A stretch of 64,000 nt of DNA from Ruegeria sediminis (GTDB lineage: Bacteria > Pseudomonadota > Alphaproteobacteria > Rhodobacterales > Rhodobacteraceae). The DNA lies in NCBI RefSeq assembly GCF_005938215.1, contig NZ_VCPD01000006.1:124001-188000 (forward strand). The letters run 5' to 3'. This document shows positions 1 to 7,708 of this stretch, in pieces. A model generated the notes under the pieces. It did no database searches. It was not told the origin of the DNA and saw only the letters and a program-made list of their open reading frames with translations. Both the position numbers and the translations under genes were made by a program. The stretch's first letter is position 1. Every line of letters starts with the position of its first letter.

Positions 1-320
1 CACAGGATCGCCGCTTCGGTCTGAGGGTTGAGAGTGTCGTAGGTGCGGGCGTCGGCCAGAACCTCGATCGAGCTGAACCGCTCGCCGTTTTCCAGGCAGG
101 CGACGCGGCGACCGGTAGGGAAACCCTGCGACTTGTCGGTCGGCAGCGGCATCCGCGAATTGGCCAGCAGATAGTGTTCACCGGAATGGGTGCGCAGCGA
201 CAGGCCGAAGCCGGTGCTGGGGTATTGCCGGTTGAGGGTCTTCAACTCTCCGATGAAGCTCTCGCGGGCGAGAAGAATCGTTTCGTGCTCTCGTTCGGCG
301 TCTATGAGTTGGTCGTTCAC
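1..320 (-). CDS. Hypothetical protein, N-terminal part (runs off window start)
   Basis: A frame on the minus strand is open from a GTG at 320-318 to the window edge (about 106 residues) and has the residue mix of a soluble globular protein. An AAGGGG purine run lies about 9 bases before the GTG, which is why I chose that start. The product begins VNDQLIDAEREHE and later reads GFGLSLRTHSGEHYLL. I do not recognise the family and see no signal peptide, membrane segment or metal motif. The C-terminus is outside the window. Confidence 0.6.
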   Translation of the reverse strand, partial: MNDQLIDAEREHETILLARESFIGELKTLNRQYPSTGFGLSLRTHSGEHYLLANSRMPLPTDKSQGFPTGRRVACLENGERFSSIEVLADARTYDTLNPQTEAAIL

Positions 321-1112
321 GGCAGGAGCCCCTTGTTTGGGAGTGTGAGTGAAAACTGGCAACTTCGCTGATCCGGCGAGAAAAGACTCATTAACTCCTT
401 GTGATAAGAAGCCCCCCTCAAGGCGGTGTTATTTTGACCCGAATCGGATATTTTGGCGTCTGGAATGCGGCGGAAATGTGATTGGCAGTCTGTTCTTTGA
501 ATGCAACCTATGGATGTTGATGGGCGGATCTCCATCCTTGTCTCGCCGCGCGCCGCAAGGGGTCTGACGGGCTGTCGGGAGGAGGTGCGCCTGGCGCCGG
601 GCGCGGGATGGTTGGGATGGTGTGCCTTGGGGTGCTTTGCAGTTTTGTCATTATAAAATAATGTTTTGATGCGGTATCGTCAGCCCCCGCTCCGGTTTCC
701 GGGCGTTTCGCCGGAGTGCCGTCTTGACCGCCTGAAGGCGTGTATTCGTACCGGCGCAGCCGTGCCGATCTGACGGCCGCCTTCGAGGGCTGGCGTCGAT
801 GCGCAATCGGCGATCAACGTTCGCGGGAGTAAATATTCGAAATTGATTGCAACAGATTGTTTCCATATCCGACCTAATTGAAATATTGGCCGCGCGCCGG
901 GAAAATGGAAATTCCCGGGCAATTCGATCTTCCATAGTCGCAAAGCCGTCATATTCAGGTCGGGGCGGATTCGGGCGGTTGCCGGCAAGCCCGCCGCACT
1001 TAGAACTGGCCGGCAACCGGTTGCAGCATTCCCCGGCCAGCCGAGATTCCCCCTCGCACTCCACGGAAAGCTTTGATATTGAGCGCGCCATGCAGGGCCG
1101 TGCCCTCGCAGT
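321..1112. other. Intergenic region of about 790 bases
   Basis: I find no convincing gene here. The possible frames are rich in Arg, Pro and Ser, and one runs through the tRNA that follows. There is an AT-rich patch near 641-670 (TTATAAAATAATG) that could hold a promoter on either strand, but no well-spaced -35 partner is visible. The rest is GC-rich sequence without clear repeats. Confidence 0.5.
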
Positions 1113-1197
1113 GCGGGTGTGGCGGAATTGGTAGACGCACCAGATTTAGGTTCTGGCGCCGCAAGGCGTGGGGGTTCAAGTCCCTTCACCCGCACCA
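1113..1197 (+). tRNA. tRNA-Leu (anticodon UAG)
   Basis: The 85-base gene has a 7-bp acceptor stem (GCGGGTG at 1113-1119 with CACCCGC at 1187-1193), the leucine-type D arm GCGGAATTGGTAGACGC, an anticodon stem CCAGA/TCTGG at 1140-1144 and 1152-1156, and loop TTTAGGT with anticodon TAG at 1147-1149. It also has a long variable arm, the T-loop motif GGTTCAAGTCC and an encoded ACCA end at 1194-1197. The long variable arm and anticodon both indicate a leucine tRNA reading CUA and related codons. No integrase or attachment repeat is visible beside it. Confidence 0.97.
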
Positions 1198-1218
1198 GCG
1201 ATACATCGGAATATTCTG

Positions 1219-1244
1219 GCGTCAGGCCGGTTTTCTGGTGACGC
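1219..1244 (+). terminator. Hairpin downstream of tRNA-Leu
   Basis: GCGTCA at 1219-1224 pairs with TGACGC at 1239-1244, with a weaker inner stem CCGG/CTGG around a TTTT loop. It lies 22 bases after the tRNA. There is no immediate T-run (CCTTTTT comes about 14 bases later), so a terminator role is only possible. Confidence 0.3.
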
Positions 1245-1430
1245 GAAATGCCAAACTTCCTTTTTCGTGACCGTGTTCCCGCTCTGCCGGTGTGTGGGGC
1301 GGTCAGGTTCTCCCGAGCGGAGTCGCCTCCGTCAAACCAGGCAACGCGGTCCGTGTGATCCGACTAGCGCGGTGCGCCGCGATTTGAGGAACAGGCCTGG
1401 CGTGCTAAGTTGTTCATCAGGGAAGAAAAC

Positions 1431-2861
1431 ATGCAGATTGCGAAACTGGGGTTGCAACTCCTCTGTCTCGTCAGCTTGTGTTTCTTGTCCGCGGACCGGT
1501 TGGACGGCCAGGTTGACAGGACGGAAGGAAGCGGAAAGCGGGTGCTGCTTACGGTACTCGAGGGTCCGATTGGGCCTGCAACCGTGCATCATGTCGAACG
1601 CGTGCTGCGGTATTCCAAGGACCAACCCACCGAAGCCGTGGTTCTGAAGCTCAACACGCCGGGCGGTCTGGCGGATGCGATGCGCGAGATCATCTCGGAG
1701 ATCCTGGTGTCGCCGGTCCCGGTGATCACCTATGTCGCGCCGCCCGGCGCCCATGCCGCCAGCGCGGGAACCTATATCCTTTATGCCAGCCATGTCGCGG
1801 CGATGGCGCCGGGAACGAATCTGGGTGCGGCCACTCCGGTCGCGATCGGCGGTTTGCCCGAGGGATTCCCCGGCCAGCCGCCCAAGGACCCCGAAAAAGA
1901 CGGGGAGGAAGCCGCCGAGGAAACGCCCGCCGATCCGCTGGCGCCGAAGGATGCGATGACCGCCAAGGCGACCAATGACGCGGTGGCGCTGATCCGCAGC
2001 CTGGCCGAGATCCACGGCCGCAACGCCGACTGGGCCGAAAGCGCGGTGCGGCAGGCCAAGAGCCTGTCGGCGGTGCAGGCGCTGGAACTGGACGTCATCG
2101 ACCTGATCGCCGCGGATCTCGATGCCCTGATGCGCGACGTGGACGGGCGCAGCGTGGTGATGGGAGAGACCACCGAGCGGCTTGCCACCAAGGGGCTTCC
2201 TGTCGAATTGGTCGAGATGGACGTGGTGACGCGAATCCTCAGTGTGCTCTCGAACCCGAACGTGGCCCTGGTTCTGATGATGATGGGCATTTACGGGCTG
2301 ATCTTCGAGTTCTGGAACCCGGGTGCGGTGGTGCCCGGCGTTGTCGGCGCGATCTGCCTGACGCTGGGGCTTTATGCCCTGAACCAGTTGCCGCTGAACT
2401 ATGCCGGGCTGGCGCTGCTGGGGCTAGGGGTCGCCTTCATGGTGGCCGAGGCCTTTTCGCCCAGTTTCGGGGTGCTGGGCGTGGGCGGGATCGTCGCCTT
2501 TTCGATCGGCGCGGCGATGCTGGTGGACACCGATGTTCCGGCCTACCGCATCTCGTGGTGGCTGATCGCGACCATGGCGCTGCTCAGCGCCTCGGTGCTG
2601 GCGGTGCTGCTGGGCTACACGATCCGCACCTACCGGCGGCAGCCGGTTTCGGGGTCGGCGCGGATGCTCGGGGCCGAGGCCAGGGTGCTCGATTGGTCCG
2701 GCGGTGCCGGCTTCGTCTGGGTCGAGGGCGAACGCTGGCAGGCGCAGGGTCCGCCGGGCCTGCAGCCGGGTGGAAACGTGCGGGTCCGGGGGATCGACGG
2801 TCTCACGCTGATTGTCGAGGCCGATGTTCGGGATGGTCCGGAGCCAACCGGAGGAGGATGA
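1431..2861 (+). CDS. NfeD-family membrane-bound serine protease (ClpP class)
   Basis: A 476-residue protein with an N-terminal signal or anchor segment, then a ClpP-like protease domain (about 37-280). LNTPGGLADAM is the strand/helix signature, HAASAGTY places the nucleophile at Ser111, and Lys179 in AMTAKATND is the likely general base of a Ser-Lys dyad. Residues about 285-385 form four or so membrane helices, followed by a C-terminal NfeD OB-fold domain. I chose the ATG at 1431 because AGGGAAG precedes it and the signal segment follows; a TTG 21 bases upstream lacks this. The slipin gene starts 2 bases after the stop. Such pairs are known as membrane quality-control modules in which the protease cleaves the slipin C-terminus. 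Confidence 0.92.
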   Translation: MQIAKLGLQLLCLVSLCFLSADRLDGQVDRTEGSGKRVLLTVLEGPIGPATVHHVERVLRYSKDQPTEAVVLKLNTPGGLADAMREIISEILVSPVPVITYVAPPGAHAASAGTYILYASHVAAMAPGTNLGAATPVAIGGLPEGFPGQPPKDPEKDGEEAAEETPADPLAPKDAMTAKATNDAVALIRSLAEIHGRNADWAESAVRQAKSLSAVQALELDVIDLIAADLDALMRDVDGRSVVMGETTERLATKGLPVELVEMDVVTRILSVLSNPNVALVLMMMGIYGLIFEFWNPGAVVPGVVGAICLTLGLYALNQLPLNYAGLALLGLGVAFMVAEAFSPSFGVLGVGGIVAFSIGAAMLVDTDVPAYRISWWLIATMALLSASVLAVLLGYTIRTYRRQPVSGSARMLGAEARVLDWSGGAGFVWVEGERWQAQGPPGLQPGGNVRVRGIDGLTLIVEADVRDGPEPTGGG

Positions 2862-2863
2862 CG

Positions 2864-3628
2864 ATGGATGTCTTCATATTCGACTGGATTGCCTATCTTG
2901 TGGTGCTGGCGCTGCTGATCCTGTTCCTGCAGGCGGCGATCTACATCTTCCGGGAATACGAGCGCGGCGTTCTGTTCACGCTGGGGCGGTTCACGCGCGT
3001 GTCGGGGCCGGGGTTCGTTCTGATCATCCCGGTGGTGCAACAGCTTGTGCGCACGGATCTGCGGATGTTCGTCGAAGACGTGCCGAGCCAGGACGTGATC
3101 AGCCGGGACAACGTCTCGGTCAAGGTCAACGCGGTGATCTATTTCCGCATCGTGGATCCGCAGCGCGCCATCATCAACGTGGCCGATTTCCGCGCCGCGG
3201 TCAGCCAGCTGGCGCAGACCACCCTGCGCTCGGTCCTGGGCAAGCACGAGTTGGACGAGATGCTGGCCGAGCGGGACAAGCTGAACGCGGATATTCAGGA
3301 AATACTGGACCGGCAGACCGATGCCTGGGGTATCAAGGTGGCGAATGTCGAGATCAAACACGTGGATATCGACGAGAGCATGGTCCGCGCAATCGCCAAG
3401 CAGGCCGAGGCCGAACGGCTGCGCCGCGCCCGGGTCATCAACGCGCAGGGCGAGTTCCAGGCGGCGTCCAAGCTGGTCGAGGCGGGCAAGCTGCTGGCGA
3501 CGCAGCCCAATGCCATGCAACTGCGCTATTTCAATGCGCTCAGCGACATCGCGACGGATGGCACGTCGACGGTGGTTTTCCCGTTGCCCATCGACCTGTT
3601 GCCCAAGCCGAAACCGAAGGACGAATGA
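2864..3628 (+). CDS. Slipin / stomatin-like SPFH protein
   Basis: A 254-residue protein with one N-terminal membrane segment (about 9-29) and then an SPFH/band-7 domain: EYERGVLFTLGRF, GPGFVLIIPV, DVPSQDVISRDNV. An alanine/glutamate-rich helix (QAEAERLRRARVI) and a proline-ending C-terminus (PLPIDLLPK) follow. It is thought to oligomerise on the inner membrane and to be the partner or substrate of the upstream NfeD protease. I prefer the ATG at 2864 because GGAGG ends 6 bases before it; the ATG at 2858 sits directly on that Shine-Dalgarno sequence. It forms an operon with the protease gene. Confidence 0.92.
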   Translation: MDVFIFDWIAYLVVLALLILFLQAAIYIFREYERGVLFTLGRFTRVSGPGFVLIIPVVQQLVRTDLRMFVEDVPSQDVISRDNVSVKVNAVIYFRIVDPQRAIINVADFRAAVSQLAQTTLRSVLGKHELDEMLAERDKLNADIQEILDRQTDAWGIKVANVEIKHVDIDESMVRAIAKQAEAERLRRARVINAQGEFQAASKLVEAGKLLATQPNAMQLRYFNALSDIATDGTSTVVFPLPIDLLPKPKPKDE

Positions 3629-3633
3629 CGCGA

Positions 3634-3657
3634 GTGGCCGGAACGGTTCCCGGTCAC
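3634..3657. terminator. Hairpin between convergent slipin and LysR genes
   Basis: GTGGCCGG at 3634-3641 pairs with CCGGTCAC at 3650-3657 (one G-T wobble), and GGAAC/GTTCC can extend the stem inwards. It sits between the slipin stop and the LysR stop, overlapping the latter, as expected for a bidirectional terminator, although no T-run is present. Confidence 0.4.
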
Positions 3658-4559
3658 GGCGTCTGCGCCGCCTCGCGGAAACAAGTGACGACAAAACTCT
3701 CCAGCACGCGGAGCCGGCGCGGTCTGCGCGTGTGGCGTGGATGGATGAAAGCGATCTCGGCGCCGGGATAAAGCCAGTCGTTCAGGATCGGGACCAGCCG
3801 GCCGGACAGGATTTCCGGCGCAACAAGGTAGTTGATCATCTGCAGGATCCCGCCCCCGGAGGCGGCCATTTCCACGGCGGGCTCGCTGGCTTCGAAGGTG
3901 GCGCGGCATTGCATCGGCATTCGCGACACCTCTCCGCCCCTTGAGAAACGCCAGTCCAGTGACGCGCCGGTTTCAGAGGACCGGATGCCGATGGTGTGAT
4001 GCGACGCGAGGTCCTGTGGCGTCGCCGGAGTGCCGTGCCGGGCGAGATAGTCGGGCGCGGCGCAGGTCACGAACGGGCTGCGGCCCATCACGCGGGCCAC
4101 GAGATCCCGTTCGGGGATTTCGCCGATGAACACGGCCGCATCCAGTGACTCGCCGACGAAATCGGGCAGGCCGTTGCGCGCCAGCAGTTCGATGCTGAGG
4201 CCCGGGTATTCGCCGAGCAGCGCGGGCAGCCGCGGGGCGACGATCTGATGCGCGAACCCCACCGGCGTTTGCAGCCGCATGAGGCCGGCGACCTTGCGGC
4301 CGGCATCCTTGACCTCTTCCTCGATGTCGTCGATCTCCGACAGGATCACCCGGATCCGTTCGAGGTAGCGGTTTCCTTCGCCGGTCACCTTGACGCTGCG
4401 GGTGGTGCGGCGCAGCAGCTGCACGCCCAGATGCGCCTCGAGATCCTTGATCGCGTTGCTCGCGACGCTGCTGGAAATGCCGAGCTCCTGACCGGCCCGG
4501 GAGAAGCTGCCGATCTCGGCCACCCGCTGAAACAGCTGCATCGCACGCAATCGGTCCAT
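3654..4559 (-). CDS. LysR-family transcriptional regulator
   Basis: A 301-residue protein of normal LysR length. Residues 1-60 are the winged helix-turn-helix (MDRLRAMQLFQRVAEIGSFS, then QELGISSSVASNAIKDLE and LLRRTTRSVKVT), and the remainder is a periplasmic-binding-protein-like effector domain (VGFAHQIVAPRLPALLGEYPG). It diverges from a hemerythrin-domain gene, with a 17-bp palindrome 7 bases from its own ATG. The usual LysR layout would make it a regulator of that gene and of itself. The effector is unknown. Confidence 0.92.
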   Translation of the reverse strand: MDRLRAMQLFQRVAEIGSFSRAGQELGISSSVASNAIKDLEAHLGVQLLRRTTRSVKVTGEGNRYLERIRVILSEIDDIEEEVKDAGRKVAGLMRLQTPVGFAHQIVAPRLPALLGEYPGLSIELLARNGLPDFVGESLDAAVFIGEIPERDLVARVMGRSPFVTCAAPDYLARHGTPATPQDLASHHTIGIRSSETGASLDWRFSRGGEVSRMPMQCRATFEASEPAVEMAASGGGILQMINYLVAPEILSGRLVPILNDWLYPGAEIAFIHPRHTRRPRRLRVLESFVVTCFREAAQTP

Positions 4560-4566
4560 CGTAATT

Positions 4567-4583
4567 ATCCTGAAATTCGGGAT
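4567..4583. promoter_or_regulatory. Near-perfect 17-bp palindrome, likely LysR operator
   Basis: ATCCTGAAATTCGGGAT matches its reverse complement except for one symmetric T/G pair and the centre base. It starts 7 bases upstream of the LysR ATG in the divergent region. A second dyad, ATTA-N5-TAAT (4594-4606), and the palindrome ATGATCAT (4605-4612) lie on the hemerythrin side. The layout fits autorepression plus activation of the divergent gene. Confidence 0.5.
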
Positions 4584-4676
4584 ATGGAATTGCATTATTC
4601 TGTAATGATCATCAATTTCAAGCGGTCCATCTTGCCTCTGCCGGGAGACACCGGCAGACACTCGATGGAGACACAC

Positions 4677-5336
4677 ATGAACAATCCTACCCGGCACGAT
4701 CCTTACGCGCCTGTCCACAAGGGGATCCGCGCGGCGCACATGCGATGCCTGACGGCGATCGGCGCCATTGACGTCGAAAGCGATCCGGCGGTCGCGGCCC
4801 TTGCAGCGGATCTGACGGACCACCTTGCGATGTGCGCAGCGCATCTTGCGCATGAGAACGCGGTGATCCACGCCGCACTGCAAGCGCGACGCCCCGGCGC
4901 CGCCGCTGATGCGGAGGAGGACCACGACGACCATCTAGGGAGTTTCCAGGAGTTGCGCCGACTGGTCGAGCGCCTGGTTGCCGCGCCCGCCGGGCGGCGG
5001 GGCGAACCGGTTGCGGCGCTTTATCGGCGCTTCGCCAGGTTCGTCGCGGACGACCTGATTCACATGGACCATGAAGAACACGACCTGCTTCGCGACTTGC
5101 AGGCGGTGTTCACGGATGCCGAGTTGCAGGAGATGGAAGGGTGCATCGTGGCGTCGATTCCACCGGCCGAGATGGTGCTGTTCATGGATGCCATCCTGGG
5201 CGCGTTGCCGCCTGCCGACCGCGATGGGCTGCTGGCCGCGATGCGCGCGGCGATGCCGCAGGACGCCTATTCCGAGCTGATGGCCGGCATCGAGCGGCGC
5301 CGGGCGTCGCGGCAGATCCTGCAGAACGGGGCCTGA
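4677..5336 (+). CDS. Hemerythrin-domain protein
   Basis: A 219-residue, mostly helical protein with the spaced His and His/Glu residues of a hemerythrin-like di-iron four-helix bundle: HKGIRAAHM, DHLAMCAAHLAHENAVIH and DDLIHMDHEEHDLL. Such domains bind O2 or NO, or act in repair of oxidised or nitrosylated iron. The C-terminal third (EMEGCIVASIPPAEMVLFMD) resembles the trailing part seen in other bacterial members. I chose the ATG at 4677 because GGAG lies about 7 bases before it; the in-frame ATG at 4665 has no ribosome site. It is divergent from a LysR gene that probably regulates it. Confidence 0.85.
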   Translation: MNNPTRHDPYAPVHKGIRAAHMRCLTAIGAIDVESDPAVAALAADLTDHLAMCAAHLAHENAVIHAALQARRPGAAADAEEDHDDHLGSFQELRRLVERLVAAPAGRRGEPVAALYRRFARFVADDLIHMDHEEHDLLRDLQAVFTDAELQEMEGCIVASIPPAEMVLFMDAILGALPPADRDGLLAAMRAAMPQDAYSELMAGIERRRASRQILQNGA

Positions 5337-5404
5337 CGGGGACCGGACCTGAGCGGCTGGTTTTTGCGTCAACCGAACATATCCAATTTCAAAGAGAGGA
5401 TCAG

Positions 5405-5596
5405 ATGCTGATTTTCGATTCAAACTTGATGCGGTCGGTCTCGAGAATCGAGCCGCGCGACCCGGCGCCGCGTCCCGCATTTCGCGATACCGCGGGCGAG
5501 CGGAGGGAAGGCATGACGACCCCATGCCCGAAGGGGCCGTGCCCGGCCGGTTCCTGCGCGACGCGATGCCTTGCGCCCGTGCCGGCTGATCGATGA
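5405..5596 (+). CDS. Small Cys-rich-tail hypothetical protein
   Basis: A 63-residue frame with a strong ribosome site (AGAGAGG before the ATG) begins 68 bases after the hemerythrin gene. The N-terminal half is unremarkable; the end reads TTPCPKGPCPAGSCATRC, giving four cysteines in a short Gly/Pro-rich stretch that could bind a metal or iron-sulfur cluster. I know no family for it. The good start region and its place next to a di-iron protein gene are the reasons to keep it; codon bias in so short a frame is not decisive. Confidence 0.4.
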   Translation: MLIFDSNLMRSVSRIEPRDPAPRPAFRDTAGERREGMTTPCPKGPCPAGSCATRCLAPVPADR

Positions 5597-5685
5597 CCGG
5601 CGTGATTTGACCGGCGGCGGGCGGTGGCGTTAGCCTGACGGGGACAAGATCACGGATTCGCGCATGTCCGGAACAGGAGGTACTG

Positions 5686-5988
5686 ATGCACCCCGATCTT
5701 CGTATCCGCCGCTCGGTGATCGTCCGTGCGCGGCTGGCCTATGACGAAGCCGACGCGGCGTTCCGCGCCGAGGTGCAGCGGGCCGCCGAACTGGTGCCCG
5801 AGGCGCGCCGCCGGTCCTATTGGAGCATCGGCAATCCCGGCTCGCCGATCCGCCGCCTGTATGAACGGCGAGACCGCGCGCTGCAGCGGCTGACGGTGGC
5901 GCTGGTCAAGTTCGACACCGCGCGCGACCGATTGTCGGCGCGTCGCAGGCCCGAGAGGGCGACGCGGATCCTGCTGCTGCCGCGCTGA
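5686..5988 (+). CDS. Hypothetical protein (100 aa, basic, helical)
   Basis: The ATG at 5686 follows a consensus AGGAGG. The product is rich in Arg, Ala and Leu (RRLYERRDRALQRL), probably all helical, without a signal peptide or membrane segment. It lies 104 bases before the head-spike gene pair on the same strand, so it may or may not be co-transcribed with it. I do not recognise the family. Confidence 0.6.
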   Translation: MHPDLRIRRSVIVRARLAYDEADAAFRAEVQRAAELVPEARRRSYWSIGNPGSPIRRLYERRDRALQRLTVALVKFDTARDRLSARRRPERATRILLLPR

Positions 5989-6092
5989 GGAAATACGGCT
6001 GTCCGCGGCCGCAACGCGTGCGTGCGCCCCGTTCCGAATTTGGAAACCCGTCTGTCTGATCCTTCGGTCGAAAATTGACCGGAGAATCGACC

Positions 6093-6362
6093 ATGCCCAT
6101 CGCTGATGCGTATCGCAGCTTTGCCCCCAACCTGACCGGCCCGGCCGTTGGCGGGTTCGACATCGTGCCGGATGACGGCACCGATCTGCCTGCGCTGCCG
6201 CGCGCGTTGATGGTGACGGTCGGCGGCGACGTTGCGGTGCAGTTCCGGGACGGCGCAACCCTGACCCTGCCGGGGCTGACGCCCGGCGTCATCTACCCGC
6301 TGCGCCCGGTTCGCGTTCTGGCGACCGGGACGACGGCAACCGGTCTCAAGGGGCTGGTCTGA
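6093..6362 (+). CDS. ghsA: GTA/phage-like head-spike base protein (Rcc01079 type)
   Basis: An 89-residue protein (MPIADAYRSFAPNLTGPAVG, then a beta-rich body FDIVPDDG, LPALPRALMVTVGGDVAVQF, TGLKGLV). From memory it matches the short spike-base family typified by R. capsulatus Rcc01079 (GhsA), which joins the capsular-polysaccharide-binding spikes to the gene-transfer-agent head. The ATG at 6093 is preceded by GGAG. Its stop overlaps the start of the next gene (TGATG), so the two are translationally coupled. No capsid, portal or terminase gene is in the window, matching R. capsulatus, where the spike genes lie away from the main GTA cluster. Confidence 0.75.
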   Translation: MPIADAYRSFAPNLTGPAVGGFDIVPDDGTDLPALPRALMVTVGGDVAVQFRDGATLTLPGLTPGVIYPLRPVRVLATGTTATGLKGLV

Positions 6363-7708
6363 TGCTTGGCCTGTCTCTGGGCCTGAAGCCGGGGGGCGGT
6401 GCTGCGGCCTTGGTGCCGATGCCCGCGGGCATCGGCTGGGACCTTGCCCGGTTCCCGCTCGAGATCGTGAAGGCGGGCGGAAAATACCGGGCGCAGGTCG
6501 CGCCGCGCGATCTGGTCGATCCCGGTATCTGGACCGGCGCGGCGATCCACGTGGACGGCGTTTCGGGCGACGATGCGCGTTCGGGACTGGGGGCGGCGGA
6601 TGGCGATTTCACCCAGGCCAAGCGCAGCATCCATGCGGCGTTCGTCGCCGGCAACGCAACCGGCGCAGCTTACCGGGTGATCGTGAAGGCGGGCCAGTAC
6701 GAGGAGAGCGCCTTCAGCCGCAACGGCAACGAGGAACCCACGCAACCGGTCGCGATCCTTGGCTGGGGCGGTTCGGTGCGCTATCGCACGGGGCCGTTCT
6801 CGGTCAGCTGGAGCGATGCGGGGGCCACCCATTCCGCGGGCATAGGTTCGGTGCGGCGGGTGTTTCGCACCGATCAGAGAACGGCGCAGGGGCTTTATGT
6901 GGAACTGGCGCAGGCCGCCGATCTGGCCGCCTGTCAGGGGACGGGCAACTGCTGGTTTGCCGATGGCGGTACCCTGCATGTCAACATCGGCCGCGCCCCG
7001 GGGAGCGGGGGCATCGCGGTGATCCGCAGTTTTCACGGCGCGCGGTTTCTGACCCATGCCCGTGACCTTTACCTTGAGGACATCCATTGCGAAGGCGGCA
7101 TCACCGGGGCGCTGCATCTGGACGCGGTGGCGGATCGCAACGTGGTGGGCGTGAATTGCAGTTTCCGCTATTCTGCGCCGTCGAACGTCAACAGCCCGCT
7201 CGACGCGGTGCAGATCAGGCGGACCAACGGGCTGGTCGCGTTCTTCGGCTGCGACGGCTCGGGCGGGGCCGATGACGGCTGGTCCTTTCACGAGGACGGG
7301 CATGCGGGGATGCATGTGGTGATGCAGGGCTGCATCGGGTTCGGCAACGGCGCCTTTGCCGCCAGCAGCTGCAACGGCCTGACCACGCATGACGGCGTGC
7401 GGTTGATCGACCTGAACGGCGCCTATGGCTGGTCGCGCAACGGAACCGAAGTGCATTGCATCCAGACGACCCGGAGCTGGCTTGCCGGCACCCAGGCGAC
7501 GGCGCGGGACATCGACGGTACCTGCGTGGCGTTCAAATGCTCGAACCAGGCGCGGATGTGGCTGCAGGACACGGTGGCGGATGCGGCGGGCGGCGCCGTG
7601 CAGAACTTTGCCATCGAGGCAAACGGCGGCTCGGTCTTCACGCGCGGTCACGTGGCGCTGGGCGGGGATGTCGGACTGAGTTCCGGCGGGACGGTCTCGT
7701 CGTTCTGA
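6362..7708 (+). CDS. ghsB: GTA/phage-like head-spike fibre protein (Rcc01080 type)
   Basis: A 448-residue protein with a short N-terminal attachment part (MLGLSLGLKPGG) followed by repeated short beta-strand/turn units typical of a right-handed parallel beta-helix (IHVDGVSGDDARSG, ARDLYLEDIHCEGGITGALH, VVMQGCIGFGNGAF, GGSVFTRGHVALGG). Order and size fit GhsB, the polysaccharide-binding head spike of gene transfer agents; phage tailspike depolymerases share the fold. The last 61 bases overlap the 3' end of the convergent glycosyltransferase gene, which belongs to a surface-polysaccharide locus and so may make the receptor. I see no obvious catalytic triad. Confidence 0.7.
   Translation: MLGLSLGLKPGGGAAALVPMPAGIGWDLARFPLEIVKAGGKYRAQVAPRDLVDPGIWTGAAIHVDGVSGDDARSGLGAADGDFTQAKRSIHAAFVAGNATGAAYRVIVKAGQYEESAFSRNGNEEPTQPVAILGWGGSVRYRTGPFSVSWSDAGATHSAGIGSVRRVFRTDQRTAQGLYVELAQAADLAACQGTGNCWFADGGTLHVNIGRAPGSGGIAVIRSFHGARFLTHARDLYLEDIHCEGGITGALHLDAVADRNVVGVNCSFRYSAPSNVNSPLDAVQIRRTNGLVAFFGCDGSGGADDGWSFHEDGHAGMHVVMQGCIGFGNGAFAASSCNGLTTHDGVRLIDLNGAYGWSRNGTEVHCIQTTRSWLAGTQATARDIDGTCVAFKCSNQARMWLQDTVADAAGGAVQNFAIEANGGSVFTRGHVALGGDVGLSSGGTVSSF

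Noticed and set aside
680..1195. A 171-codon minus-strand frame starting MRVKGLEPPRLAAPEP
   Set aside because: It runs antisense through the whole tRNA-Leu gene; frames of this type are well-known artefacts of tRNA sequences.
6093..7708. A prophage remnant
   Set aside because: Only spike-type genes are present. There is no capsid, portal, terminase, integrase or lysis gene, and the pair fits the separate spike locus of gene transfer agents.
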